6,118 bases of DNA. Origin: Paracoccaceae bacterium (GTDB lineage Bacteria; Pseudomonadota; Alphaproteobacteria; Rhodobacterales; Rhodobacteraceae). The stretch covers positions 1 through 6,118 of the forward strand of contig SKOX01000196.1 of the NCBI GenBank assembly GCA_007119835.1, in the 5' to 3' direction. Under the pieces are notes generated by a model. It made no database searches, was not told the DNA's origin, and was given only the letters and a program-made list of their open reading frames with translations. How positions within the stretch are numbered: position 1 is the first letter of the stretch; the number at the start of each line of letters is the position of its first letter. Positions 1 to 5,005 of the stretch are shown here, piece by piece. A program made the position numbers and the translations under genes.

Positions 1-554
1 ACCACGACCGCGAAGGCGCCGGCCTCGGCGACGGCGCGGGCGTCGGCCAGCACGCGCTCGGCGTCGGCGCCGCGGCCCTGCACCCGGTAGCCGCCGGTCG
101 CGCCCACGTGCTGGGGCAGGAGGCCGACGTGGCCGACCACGGGGATGCCGCGGGCGGCGAGAAACGCGATCGTCTCGGCCATCGCCTCGCCGCCCTCCAG
201 CTTGACCGCGCCGCAGCCTGTCTCGGTCATGATGCGTGCCGCGCTGGCGAAGGCCGCGGCGGGGCCGGCTTCGTAGCTGCCGAACGGCAGGTCGACAGCG
301 ACGAGAGCGCGCGCCGCGCCGCGGCAGACGGCGCGGCCGTGCAGGATCATCATCTCGAGCGTGACGCCGACGGTGGACGGCAGGCCGTGCACCACCATGC
401 CGACGCTGTCGCCGACGAGGATCAGGTCGGCGTGGGCGTCGACCAGCTTCGCAAGCGGCGTCGTGTAGGCGGTGAGGCAGACGAGCGGCGTCCCGCCCTT
501 GCGGGCGCGAATGGACGCTGGCGTCAGAGGCTTGCTCGACGCGTGGATGCTCAC
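1..554 (-). CDS. panB: 3-methyl-2-oxobutanoate hydroxymethyltransferase (ketopantoate hydroxymethyltransferase), C-terminus outside window
   Basis: PanB transfers a hydroxymethyl group from 5,10-methylenetetrahydrofolate to alpha-ketoisovalerate, giving ketopantoate, the first committed step of pantothenate/CoA synthesis in the cytoplasm. Reading the minus strand from GTG at 554-552 gives 184 open codons to the window edge. The family's motifs appear in order: VCLTAYT (residues 25-31), [12 protein letters not shown] (46-57, metal/substrate Asp49 and Ser50), VDLPFGSY (87-94, metal Asp88), VKLEGGE (117-123, Lys118 and Glu120) and GHVGLLPQ (141-148) followed by GGYRVQGR (154-161). The usual length is about 265-280 residues, so roughly a third is missing; the catalytic Glu (E. 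coli Glu181) should lie just beyond the edge. The GTG start is supported by a strong Shine-Dalgarno and by an N-terminus of normal length. It is transcribed away from murB. The identification is firm. Confidence 0.96.
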   Translation of the reverse strand, partial: MSIHASSKPLTPASIRARKGGTPLVCLTAYTTPLAKLVDAHADLILVGDSVGMVVHGLPSTVGVTLEMMILHGRAVCRGAARALVAVDLPFGSYEAGPAAAFASAARIMTETGCGAVKLEGGEAMAETIAFLAARGIPVVGHVGLLPQHVGATGGYRVQGRGADAERVLADARAVAEAGAFAVV

Positions 555-560
555 CGGCGT

Positions 561-568
561 CTCCCCCT
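561..568 (-). promoter_or_regulatory. panB ribosome binding site
   Basis: On the minus strand AGGGGGAG lies six bases before the GTG at 554-552. It is a near-ideal Shine-Dalgarno match and is the main reason for choosing GTG as the panB start. Confidence 0.75.
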
Positions 569-580
569 GGACGTTGCTGC

Positions 581-593
581 GGTGCGGCGCACC
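581..593. promoter_or_regulatory. 13-base perfect palindrome in the panB/murB divergent spacer, possible operator
   Basis: GGTGCG-G-CGCACC is a perfect dyad with six-base arms around one central base. It lies in the 117-base spacer (555-671) between the divergent panB and murB starts, 26 bases upstream of the panB GTG, so it would be in the panB promoter or leader. It could be an operator for a dimeric regulator or a leader hairpin. In GC-rich DNA short GC palindromes arise by chance, so support is weak. No convincing -35/-10 pair was found elsewhere in the spacer. Confidence 0.25.
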
Positions 594-671
594 ATCACAG
601 TCCGGCCCGGGTGCGTCAAGCCCGGCGGCAGATGCTTGCCAAGCGGGCCCCGGCCGTCCTAGCGAGGCGGC

Positions 672-1604
672 ATGGACGAACGGACGCAGATCGACGGGCT
701 GCCGGTGCGCGGGGTGCTGCAGCGGGGCAAGCCGATGGACGAGCTCACCTGGCTCCGGGTCGGCGGTCCGGCGGAATGCCTGTTCCAGCCGGCGGACGAG
801 GACGACCTCGCGGGTTTCCTCGCGGCGCTGCCGGAGGCGGTGCCGGTGTTTCCGCTCGGGGTCGGCTCGAACCTGATCGTGCGCGACGGCGGACTGCCGG
901 GGGTGGTGATCCGGCTCGGGCGGGGGTTCAACGCCATCCGGGTGGAGGGCGCTCGCGTGACGGCGGGGGCAGGCGCGCTCGATGCCCATGTCGCGCGGCG
1001 GGCGGCGGAGGCCGGGATCGACCTCGGCTTTCTCAGGACCATCCCGGGAAGCGTCGGCGGGGCGGTCAGGATGAACGCCGGCTGCTACGGCAGCTACACC
1101 GCCGACGTGCTCGTGGAGGTCCGCGGCGTGACGCGGGACGGGCGGTGGACGACGCTCGAGGCGGGCGAGATCGGCTTCGGCTACCGCTCGTCGCGGCTGC
1201 CGGAGGGGTTCGTCCTGACCGAGGCGGTGTTCGAGGGGGCGCGGGACGCTCCGGAGGCGATCGCGGCGCGGATGGCGGCGCAGGTCGCGCGGCGGGACGC
1301 GACGCAGCCGACCAGGGTGCGCTCGGCCGGCTCGACCTTCCGCAATCCCGCCGGCTACTCGTCGACCGGCCGCGACGACGATCCCCAGGATCTCAAGGCC
1401 TGGAGGCTCATCGAGCGGGCGGGCATGCGCGGCGCGACGCTGGGAGCGGCGCAGATGTCGCCGGTCCATGCCAACTTTCTCGTCAATACCGGAGGGGCGA
1501 AAGCCGCCGATCTTGAGAATCTGGGCGAGATGGTGCGAAAAAGGGTTTTGGAAACAAGCGGAATAGGATTAGAGTGGGAAATCATGCGGGTCGGCGTCGA
1601 ATGA
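672..1604 (+). CDS. murB: UDP-N-acetylenolpyruvoylglucosamine reductase (MurB)
   Basis: MurB is a cytoplasmic FAD enzyme that uses NADPH to reduce UDP-GlcNAc-enolpyruvate to UDP-MurNAc, the second committed step of peptidoglycan precursor synthesis. The 310-residue product has the FAD-binding domain with [14 protein letters not shown] (61-74) and [14 protein letters not shown] (124-137). GYRSS (170-174) contains Arg172, the likely counterpart of E. coli Arg159. AGSTFRNP (219-226) contains the proton donor Ser221, and LEWEI (300-304) the C-terminal active-site Glu303. Its length fits the shorter (type II) MurB class. An in-frame TAG at 660-662, four codons upstream, rules out a longer start; GAGG at 664-667 is a modest ribosome binding site. 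It is first of the co-directional set murB-ddl-ftsQ-ftsA-ftsZ. The last 25 or so codons are oddly AT-rich (AAA AGG GTT TTG, ATA, TTA), unlike the rest of the gene, although the protein end is normal. Confidence 0.97.
   Translation: MDERTQIDGLPVRGVLQRGKPMDELTWLRVGGPAECLFQPADEDDLAGFLAALPEAVPVFPLGVGSNLIVRDGGLPGVVIRLGRGFNAIRVEGARVTAGAGALDAHVARRAAEAGIDLGFLRTIPGSVGGAVRMNAGCYGSYTADVLVEVRGVTRDGRWTTLEAGEIGFGYRSSRLPEGFVLTEAVFEGARDAPEAIAARMAAQVARRDATQPTRVRSAGSTFRNPAGYSSTGRDDDPQDLKAWRLIERAGMRGATLGAAQMSPVHANFLVNTGGAKAADLENLGEMVRKRVLETSGIGLEWEIMRVGVE
1548..1575 (+). promoter_or_regulatory. possible weak promoter inside the 3' end of murB
   Basis: TTGGAA (1548-1553) and TAGAGT (1570-1575), 16 bases apart, each match four of six positions of the sigma-70-type consensus. 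They lie in the AT-rich tail of murB (22 G/C in bases 1531-1580). Such a promoter would drive ddl-ftsQ-ftsA independently of murB. The match is poor and the call rests mostly on the local composition. Confidence 0.2.
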
Positions 1605-1612
1605 GAACCCGC
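1586..1612 (+). other. inverted repeat spanning the murB stop codon
   Basis: GCGGGT (1586-1591) and ACCCGC (1607-1612) can pair as a six-base stem with a 15-base loop that contains the murB TGA (1602-1604). No T-run follows, so it does not look like an intrinsic terminator. It may be a weak structure at the end of the murB message or chance. Confidence 0.3.
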
Positions 1613-1624
1613 GCATAAATCAAG

Positions 1625-1649
1625 GCCTCGGGGCAATGTATCCCGGGGC
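1625..1649 (+). other. hairpin in the murB-ddl intergenic leader
   Basis: Bases 1625-1632 (GCCTCGGG) pair with 1642-1649 (CCCGGGGC) in an eight-base stem with one G-U pair (1628-1646), and 1633-1641 can add another G-U, leaving a loop of seven to nine bases. The stem ends nine bases before the ddl GAGG (1658-1661). No T-tract follows, so it is not a standard intrinsic terminator. It could stabilise the ddl mRNA 5' end, mark a processing site or tune ddl translation; which of these cannot be seen. Confidence 0.45.
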
Positions 1650-1666
1650 AGCGTAACGAGGCGGGC

Positions 1667-2581
1667 ATGTCGAGCAGGACAGGCGCCCGCATCGCGGTCC
1701 TGAAGGGCGGCCGGTCGGCCGAGCGCGAGGTGTCGCTCGTCTCCGGACGCGAATGCGCGGCCGCGCTGCGGCAGGAGGGTTTCGACGTCGTCGAGGTCGA
1801 CGCCGGGCAGGATCTGCCCGACGTCCTTTCGCGCATGGCGCCCGACGTCGTCTTCAACGCGCTGCACGGCCGCTGGGGCGAGGACGGCTGCGTCCAGGGC
1901 ATCCTCGAGTGGCTGGGCATCCCCTATACCCATTCCGGCGTGCTGGCCTCGGCGCTGGCCATGGACAAGGAGCGGTCGAAGCAGGTCTTCGCCGCCCACG
2001 GGCTGCCGGTTGCCGAAAGCCTGCTCTGCCGGCGCGACGACGCCGCGCGGGCGCACCCGATGCCGCCGCCCTATGTCGTCAAGCCGGTGAACGAGGGCTC
2101 CTCGGTCGGGGTCTATCTCGTGCTCGAGGGCGCGAACGCCCCGGCGAAGCTCGGGCCGGAGATGCCCGAGATGGTAATGGTCGAGGCCTACGTGCCGGGG
2201 CGCGAGCTCACGGTGACGGTGATGGGCGACCGGGCGCTGGCGGTCACCGACATCGTCGCCGACGGCTGGTACGACTATCACGCGAAGTATTCTCCCGGCG
2301 GCTCGCGGCACGTGGTGCCGGCGGACGTGCCGGGCGCGGTCGCGGAGGCCTGCCTGGCGCACGCGCTCGCGGCGCATCGGGCGCTGGGCTGCCGCGGCGT
2401 GAGCCGGTCGGACTTCCGCTGGGACGAGGGCCGCGGCCTCGACGGGCTCGTCATCCTCGAGGTCAACACCCAGCCCGGCATGACCCCGACATCGCTCGCC
2501 CCCGAGCAGGCGGCGCATTGCGGCATGTCCTTCGGCGCGCTGGTGCGCTGGATGGTGGAGGACGCCTCGTGCGGCCGGTGA
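1667..2581 (+). CDS. ddl: D-alanine--D-alanine ligase
   Basis: Ddl is an ATP-grasp ligase that joins two D-alanines, making the dipeptide MurF adds to the peptidoglycan precursor in the cytoplasm. The 304-residue product has the usual length and motifs: [14 protein letters not shown] (14-27, Glu19 equivalent to E. coli DdlB Glu15), [10 protein letters not shown] (65-74), [11 protein letters not shown] (95-105), [12 protein letters not shown] (138-149, serine loop over the active site), WYDYHAKY (201-208, active-site Tyr), SRSDF (246-250, Asp249 for Mg) and [10 protein letters not shown] (264-273, Glu265 and Asn267 for Mg and D-Ala). The E-S-Y triad typical of D-Ala-D-Ala rather than D-Ala-D-Lac ligases is present. 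ATG at 1667 follows GAGG (1658-1661) with a five-base gap. Its end overlaps the ftsQ start by 13 bases. It corresponds in position to ddlB of other dcw clusters. Confidence 0.97.
   Translation: MSSRTGARIAVLKGGRSAEREVSLVSGRECAAALRQEGFDVVEVDAGQDLPDVLSRMAPDVVFNALHGRWGEDGCVQGILEWLGIPYTHSGVLASALAMDKERSKQVFAAHGLPVAESLLCRRDDAARAHPMPPPYVVKPVNEGSSVGVYLVLEGANAPAKLGPEMPEMVMVEAYVPGRELTVTVMGDRALAVTDIVADGWYDYHAKYSPGGSRHVVPADVPGAVAEACLAHALAAHRALGCRGVSRSDFRWDEGRGLDGLVILEVNTQPGMTPTSLAPEQAAHCGMSFGALVRWMVEDASCGR
2557..2561 (+). promoter_or_regulatory. ftsQ ribosome binding site inside ddl
   Basis: GGAGG lies inside the ddl coding sequence, seven bases before GTG 2569. It is what decides between three possible ftsQ starts: GTG 2569, GTG 2578 (four-base GTGA overlap with the ddl stop) and ATG 2629. 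The other two have no comparable Shine-Dalgarno. Confidence 0.65.
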
Positions 2582-3492
2582 GGCGGCTCGGGCCCGGCGA
2601 GTCGCCGGTGGCCCGGCGCGAGCCGGCGATGCGCGTGCCGCGCGACCCGGCGCCGTCGCGGCTGCGCTACAAGCTGACGCGCCTCTGGCTCCGGCCGGGC
2701 GTGCGACGGTTCGTCAACATCGGCCTGCCGGTGACGGCGGCGGTGGCCGCGGGCTGGACGCTGGCGGCCGAGCTCGACGTCAGGGGCCGGGTGGAGCGGG
2801 CGGTGGCCTCCGTCCACGAGACGGTGGTCGACCGGCCGCAATTCACCATCACCCGCTTCGACATCGCCGACGTGAGCCCCGAGCTCGCCGAGCAGATCAA
2901 GGAGGCGGCGCTGGTGCCGCTGCCGGCCTCCTCGCTCGAGGTGAACGTCGCCGCCGTCAGGGCGCGGGTCGAGACGCTCGACGCGGTCGAGCGGGCGCGG
3001 GTGCGCGCGCTGCCCTCGGGCGTCCTCGAGATCCGGGCCGTGGAGCGGCTGCCGGTGGTGCTCTGGCGCTCGGAAGTCGGGCTCGAGCTGCTCGACGCCC
3101 ACGGCGTGCGCGTGGCCGAGGTCGACAGCCGGCTGAGGCGCGCCGACCTGCCGCTGATCGTCGGTGAGGGCGCGGACACGCACGTCCCCGAGGCGCTGGC
3201 GCTCCTCGACGCGGCCGAGGCGGTCAGGCCGCGCGTCCGCGGGCTGGTGCGCATGGGCGAGCGGCGCTGGGACCTCGTGCTCGACCGCGACCAGGTGATC
3301 AGGCTGCCGGAGGCCGAGCCGCTCGCGGCGCTCCGCCGGGTGATGGCGCTGCACGGCGCCGAGGCGCTGCTCGACCGCGACCTCGTGGCGGTCGACCTGC
3401 GCGACCCGCGGCGCCCGGCGCTCAGGATGTCGGAGCACGCCAGGAGCGAGCTCGAGAGGCTGCGTAAGTCCGTACAGGGAGAGGATGCATGA
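2569..3492 (+). CDS. ftsQ: cell division protein FtsQ
   Basis: FtsQ is a single-pass inner-membrane protein that recruits FtsL/FtsB and the septal wall synthesis machinery to the division site. From GTG 2569 the product is 307 residues. A basic cytoplasmic N-terminus (about 1-49, with the RDPAPSRL motif at 25-32) precedes one hydrophobic segment (about 51-67, [13 protein letters not shown]). The periplasmic POTRA-like region runs from about 91 to 160 ([19 protein letters not shown] onward), followed by the FtsQ beta domain, with [18 protein letters not shown] at 225-242. The length is normal. I chose GTG 2569 because GGAGG sits seven bases upstream and the protein then begins (M)RPVRR; GTG 2578 or ATG 2629 would remove 3 or 20 residues without touching a domain. 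It overlaps ddl by 13 bases and ftsA by 4. Identity is certain; the exact start is less so. Confidence 0.95.
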   Translation: MRPVRRLGPGESPVARREPAMRVPRDPAPSRLRYKLTRLWLRPGVRRFVNIGLPVTAAVAAGWTLAAELDVRGRVERAVASVHETVVDRPQFTITRFDIADVSPELAEQIKEAALVPLPASSLEVNVAAVRARVETLDAVERARVRALPSGVLEIRAVERLPVVLWRSEVGLELLDAHGVRVAEVDSRLRRADLPLIVGEGADTHVPEALALLDAAEAVRPRVRGLVRMGERRWDLVLDRDQVIRLPEAEPLAALRRVMALHGAEALLDRDLVAVDLRDPRRPALRMSEHARSELERLRKSVQGEDA

Positions 3493-4820
3493 GGCGGAAG
3501 CTCTACGAGGTGCAGCGGGCGATGCGGGCGCGGCGCGAGGCGGCGCTCAGGCGGGGCGTGGTCGCGGTCCTCGACGTCGGCAGCTCCAAGGTCGCCTGCC
3601 TCGTGCTGCAGTTCGTGCCGGGCGACGCCGCGGGCGAGGACGGGCGGCCGACCCTGACCCAGGGCGCCTTCCGGGTGATCGGCGCTGCGAACACCCGCTC
3701 GCGCGGCGTGCGCTTCGGCGAGATCGCCGAGATGGAGGAGACCGAGCGCGCGGTGATGACCGCGATCCAGGCCGCCCAGAAGATGGCGAACCTGCGGGTC
3801 GACCACGTCATCGTCGCCTTCTCGGGCGGGCGGCCGCGCTCCTACGGCGTCATCGGCGAGGCCGAGGTGATGAACGGCGCGGTGCGCGAGCGCGACATCG
3901 GCGAGGTTCTCGCGTCGTGCGAGCTTCCCGAATACGGCCCGGACCGCGAGGTGATCCACGCGCTGCCCGTCAACTTCGTGCTCGACGGGCGGACCGGGCT
4001 GACCGACCCGCGCGGGCAGATGGGGCGGAAGATCGAGGTCGACATGCACCTGCTCACCGTCGGCGGCACGCCCCTGCAGAACATCCTGCACTGCGTGCGG
4101 CGCTGCGACCTCGAACTCGCGGGGATCGTGAACTCGTCCTATGCCGCGGCGCTCGCGGCGCTGACCGAGGACGAGCAGGAGCTGGGTGCTGCCTGCATCG
4201 ACATCGGCGGCGGCACGACCGGCCTCTCGGTCTTCGTGCGGCGGCAGATGATCTATGCCGACGCGATCCGGATGGGCGGCCAGCACGTGACCTCGGACAT
4301 CTGCCAGGGGCTGCAGGTGTCGATGACCGATGCCGAGCGGCTGAAGACCATGCATGGCGGGCTGGTCGCGACCGGCCTCGACGACCGCGACATGATCGAG
4401 CTGCCCTCGATCCTCGGCGACTGGGACCACGACCGCCGGCAGATCAGCCGCACCGAGCTCATCGGCGTGATGCGGCCGCGGATGGAGGAGATCCTCGAGG
4501 AGGTGCGCGGGCGGCTCGACGCGGCGGGGTTCGACGACCTGCCGAGCCACCGGATCGTGCTGACGGGCGGCTGCGCCCAGACGCCGGGGATCGACCAGGT
4601 GGCCCAGCGCATCCTCGGGCGGCAGGTCAGGATCGGCAAGCCGATCAGGGTCCAGGGGCTGCCGCAATCGGCGACGGGGACCGCCTTCGCGGCGGTGGTG
4701 GGCCTCGCGATGCACACGTCCTCGCCGCAGGACGAGTGCTGGGACTTCGAGATGCCGGCGGATCGCACCGGCGCGCGGCGGGTGGCGCGGGCCCTGCGAT
4801 GGTTCAAGGAGAACTGGTAA
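3489..4820 (+). CDS. ftsA: cell division protein FtsA
   Basis: FtsA is an actin-fold ATPase on the inner face of the membrane that anchors FtsZ filaments and signals to the divisome. The 443-residue product shows phosphate-1 loop VLDVGSSKV (28-36), a 1C/SHS2 domain roughly 104-190, phosphate-2 CIDIGGGTTGLSVF (236-249) and the adenosine motif LTGGCAQTPGI (358-368). It ends in a basic, aromatic amphipathic helix (about 428-443, RALRWFKENW), the membrane-targeting sequence. About 20 extra basic residues precede phosphate-1, as in other alphaproteobacterial FtsA proteins. ATG 3489 follows AGGGAGAGG (3476-3484) by four bases and overlaps the ftsQ TGA as ATGA, which implies translational coupling. 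ATG 3485 is in another frame. The gene is separated from ftsZ by 185 bases, unlike the tight spacing upstream. Confidence 0.97.
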   Translation: MRRKLYEVQRAMRARREAALRRGVVAVLDVGSSKVACLVLQFVPGDAAGEDGRPTLTQGAFRVIGAANTRSRGVRFGEIAEMEETERAVMTAIQAAQKMANLRVDHVIVAFSGGRPRSYGVIGEAEVMNGAVRERDIGEVLASCELPEYGPDREVIHALPVNFVLDGRTGLTDPRGQMGRKIEVDMHLLTVGGTPLQNILHCVRRCDLELAGIVNSSYAAALAALTEDEQELGAACIDIGGGTTGLSVFVRRQMIYADAIRMGGQHVTSDICQGLQVSMTDAERLKTMHGGLVATGLDDRDMIELPSILGDWDHDRRQISRTELIGVMRPRMEEILEEVRGRLDAAGFDDLPSHRIVLTGGCAQTPGIDQVAQRILGRQVRIGKPIRVQGLPQSATGTAFAAVVGLAMHTSSPQDECWDFEMPADRTGARRVARALRWFKENW

Positions 4821-4821
4821 A

Positions 4822-4881
4822 ATGTGTGTAATCGGTAGGATATGCCATCATGTTGGGATCATCCACAAGATATTGCGGTGA
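4822..4881 (+). CDS. possible 19-residue small reading frame after ftsA (speculative)
   Basis: One base after the ftsA TAA, an ATG opens a 19-codon frame (MCVIGRICHHVGIIHKILR) ending in TGA at 4879-4881. AAGGAG (4806-4811) lies ten bases upstream and the TAA-A-ATG arrangement would allow reinitiation from ftsA. Against it: the Shine-Dalgarno-like bases encode the conserved FtsA C-terminal Lys-Glu, the codons are rare for this genome (ATA, TTG, AGG, TGT, GTT, CAT), and the stretch may be AT-rich simply because it is a promoter. If real it would be a leader peptide ahead of ftsZ. No family is recognised. Confidence 0.15.
   Translation: MCVIGRICHHVGIIHKILR
4853..4868. promoter_or_regulatory. 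quasi-palindrome upstream of ftsZ, possible operator
   Basis: TTGGGATCATCCACAA contains GGAT-C-ATCC (4856-4864), a perfect nine-base dyad. The flanking TTG and CAA can also pair if A4865 is bulged, giving seven base pairs in all. It lies about 140 bases before the ftsZ start in AT-rich DNA, so it could be a regulator site or an RNA hairpin. Confidence 0.25.
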
Positions 4882-4902
4882 TCGCCACGGAGAGGGGTGA
4901 CC

Positions 4903-4950
4903 CTAGGCATTGAATTCGCTAGTCTTCGAATCGGCTAGGCCACTTCCAGG
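4903..4950. repeat. three CTAG tetramers phased at exactly 16 bases upstream of ftsZ
   Basis: CTAG begins at 4903, 4919 and 4935. Units one and two (4903-4918 and 4919-4934) agree at 11 of 16 positions; unit three shares CTAGGC with unit one, then diverges. The array ends 56 bases before the ftsZ ATG. The block also holds the inverted pair ATTCG (4914-4918) and CGAAT (4927-4931). It may be a set of half-sites for a regulator or part of the promoter. I do not recognise it as a known operator. Confidence 0.35.
4928..4932. promoter_or_regulatory. GAATC (GANTC-type) site in the ftsZ upstream region
   Basis: GANTC is the recognition sequence of the alphaproteobacterial cell-cycle methyltransferase CcrM, and in Caulobacter methylation of such a site influences ftsZ transcription. 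One copy, GAATC, lies 73 bases before the ftsZ ATG, inside the second CTAG repeat unit. Whether this organism has CcrM cannot be seen here. Confidence 0.35.
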
Positions 4951-4991
4951 CGACGGTTCAGGGGCAACCAGAGGCAAACTCGAGAGAGAAC

Positions 4992-4997
4992 AGGCGG
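4992..4997 (+). promoter_or_regulatory. ftsZ ribosome binding site
   Basis: AGGCGG sits eight bases before ATG 5006, preceded by a purine-rich stretch (GAGAGAGAA, 4982-4990). The ftsZ frame is open upstream back to a TAG at 4904-4906, so this site and the family's normal N-terminus are what fix the start at 5006. Confidence 0.6.
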
Positions 4998-5005
4998 ACG
5001 GCAAA

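Larger units (their letters stand above)
4821..5005 (+). promoter_or_regulatory. ftsA-ftsZ intergenic region, probable ftsZ promoter and leader
   Basis: This 185-base gap is the longest in the window and the first 60 bases contain only 26 G/C, against a background above 70%. In alphaproteobacteria such as Caulobacter, ftsZ has its own cell-cycle promoter, so an independent promoter here is expected. Candidate -10 hexamers include TAGGAT (4836-4841), and TTGAAT (4910-4915) could be a -35, but no pair is convincing at 16-18 base spacing. The gap also holds a short reading frame, a quasi-palindrome, phased CTAG repeats and a GAATC site, listed separately. No intrinsic terminator was seen after ftsA, so read-through from ftsA is likely to contribute. 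Confidence 0.6.

Noticed and set aside
108..662. 184-codon plus-strand frame opposite panB
   Set aside because: It is the antisense shadow of panB, whose minus-strand translation carries all expected family motifs.
636..665. TTGCCA (636-641) and TAGCGA (660-665) as a murB promoter
   Set aside because: Eighteen bases apart but a poor match, and transcription would begin almost at the murB ATG, on top of its ribosome binding site.
1753..2568. Upstream in-frame extension of ftsQ through ddl
   Set aside because: The frame is open because of high GC, but the sequence overlaps ddl entirely and is Arg/Gly/Ala-rich without FtsQ similarity; FtsQ has its normal length from 2569.
2667..4715. Very long open frame on the minus strand (682 codons) opposite ftsQ and ftsA
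   Set aside because: It is antisense to two certain genes. Its product is a low-complexity Arg/His/Asp/Pro-rich string typical of GC-rich antisense frames, with no recognisable domain.
3485..4831. 448-codon frame starting at ATG 3485, shifted relative to ftsA
   Set aside because: It is a frame shadow of ftsA, with an Arg/Gly/Ala-rich product and no motifs; ftsA in the neighbouring frame is complete.
4893..4904. GGGT-G-ACCC dyad after ftsA as a possible terminator
   Set aside because: The stem is only four base pairs with a one-base loop and no T-run follows.
4910..5005. Possible N-terminal extension of FtsZ from TTG 4910
   Set aside because: The frame is open, but ATG 5006 has a Shine-Dalgarno and gives the family's usual short N-terminus; the extension resembles no FtsZ.
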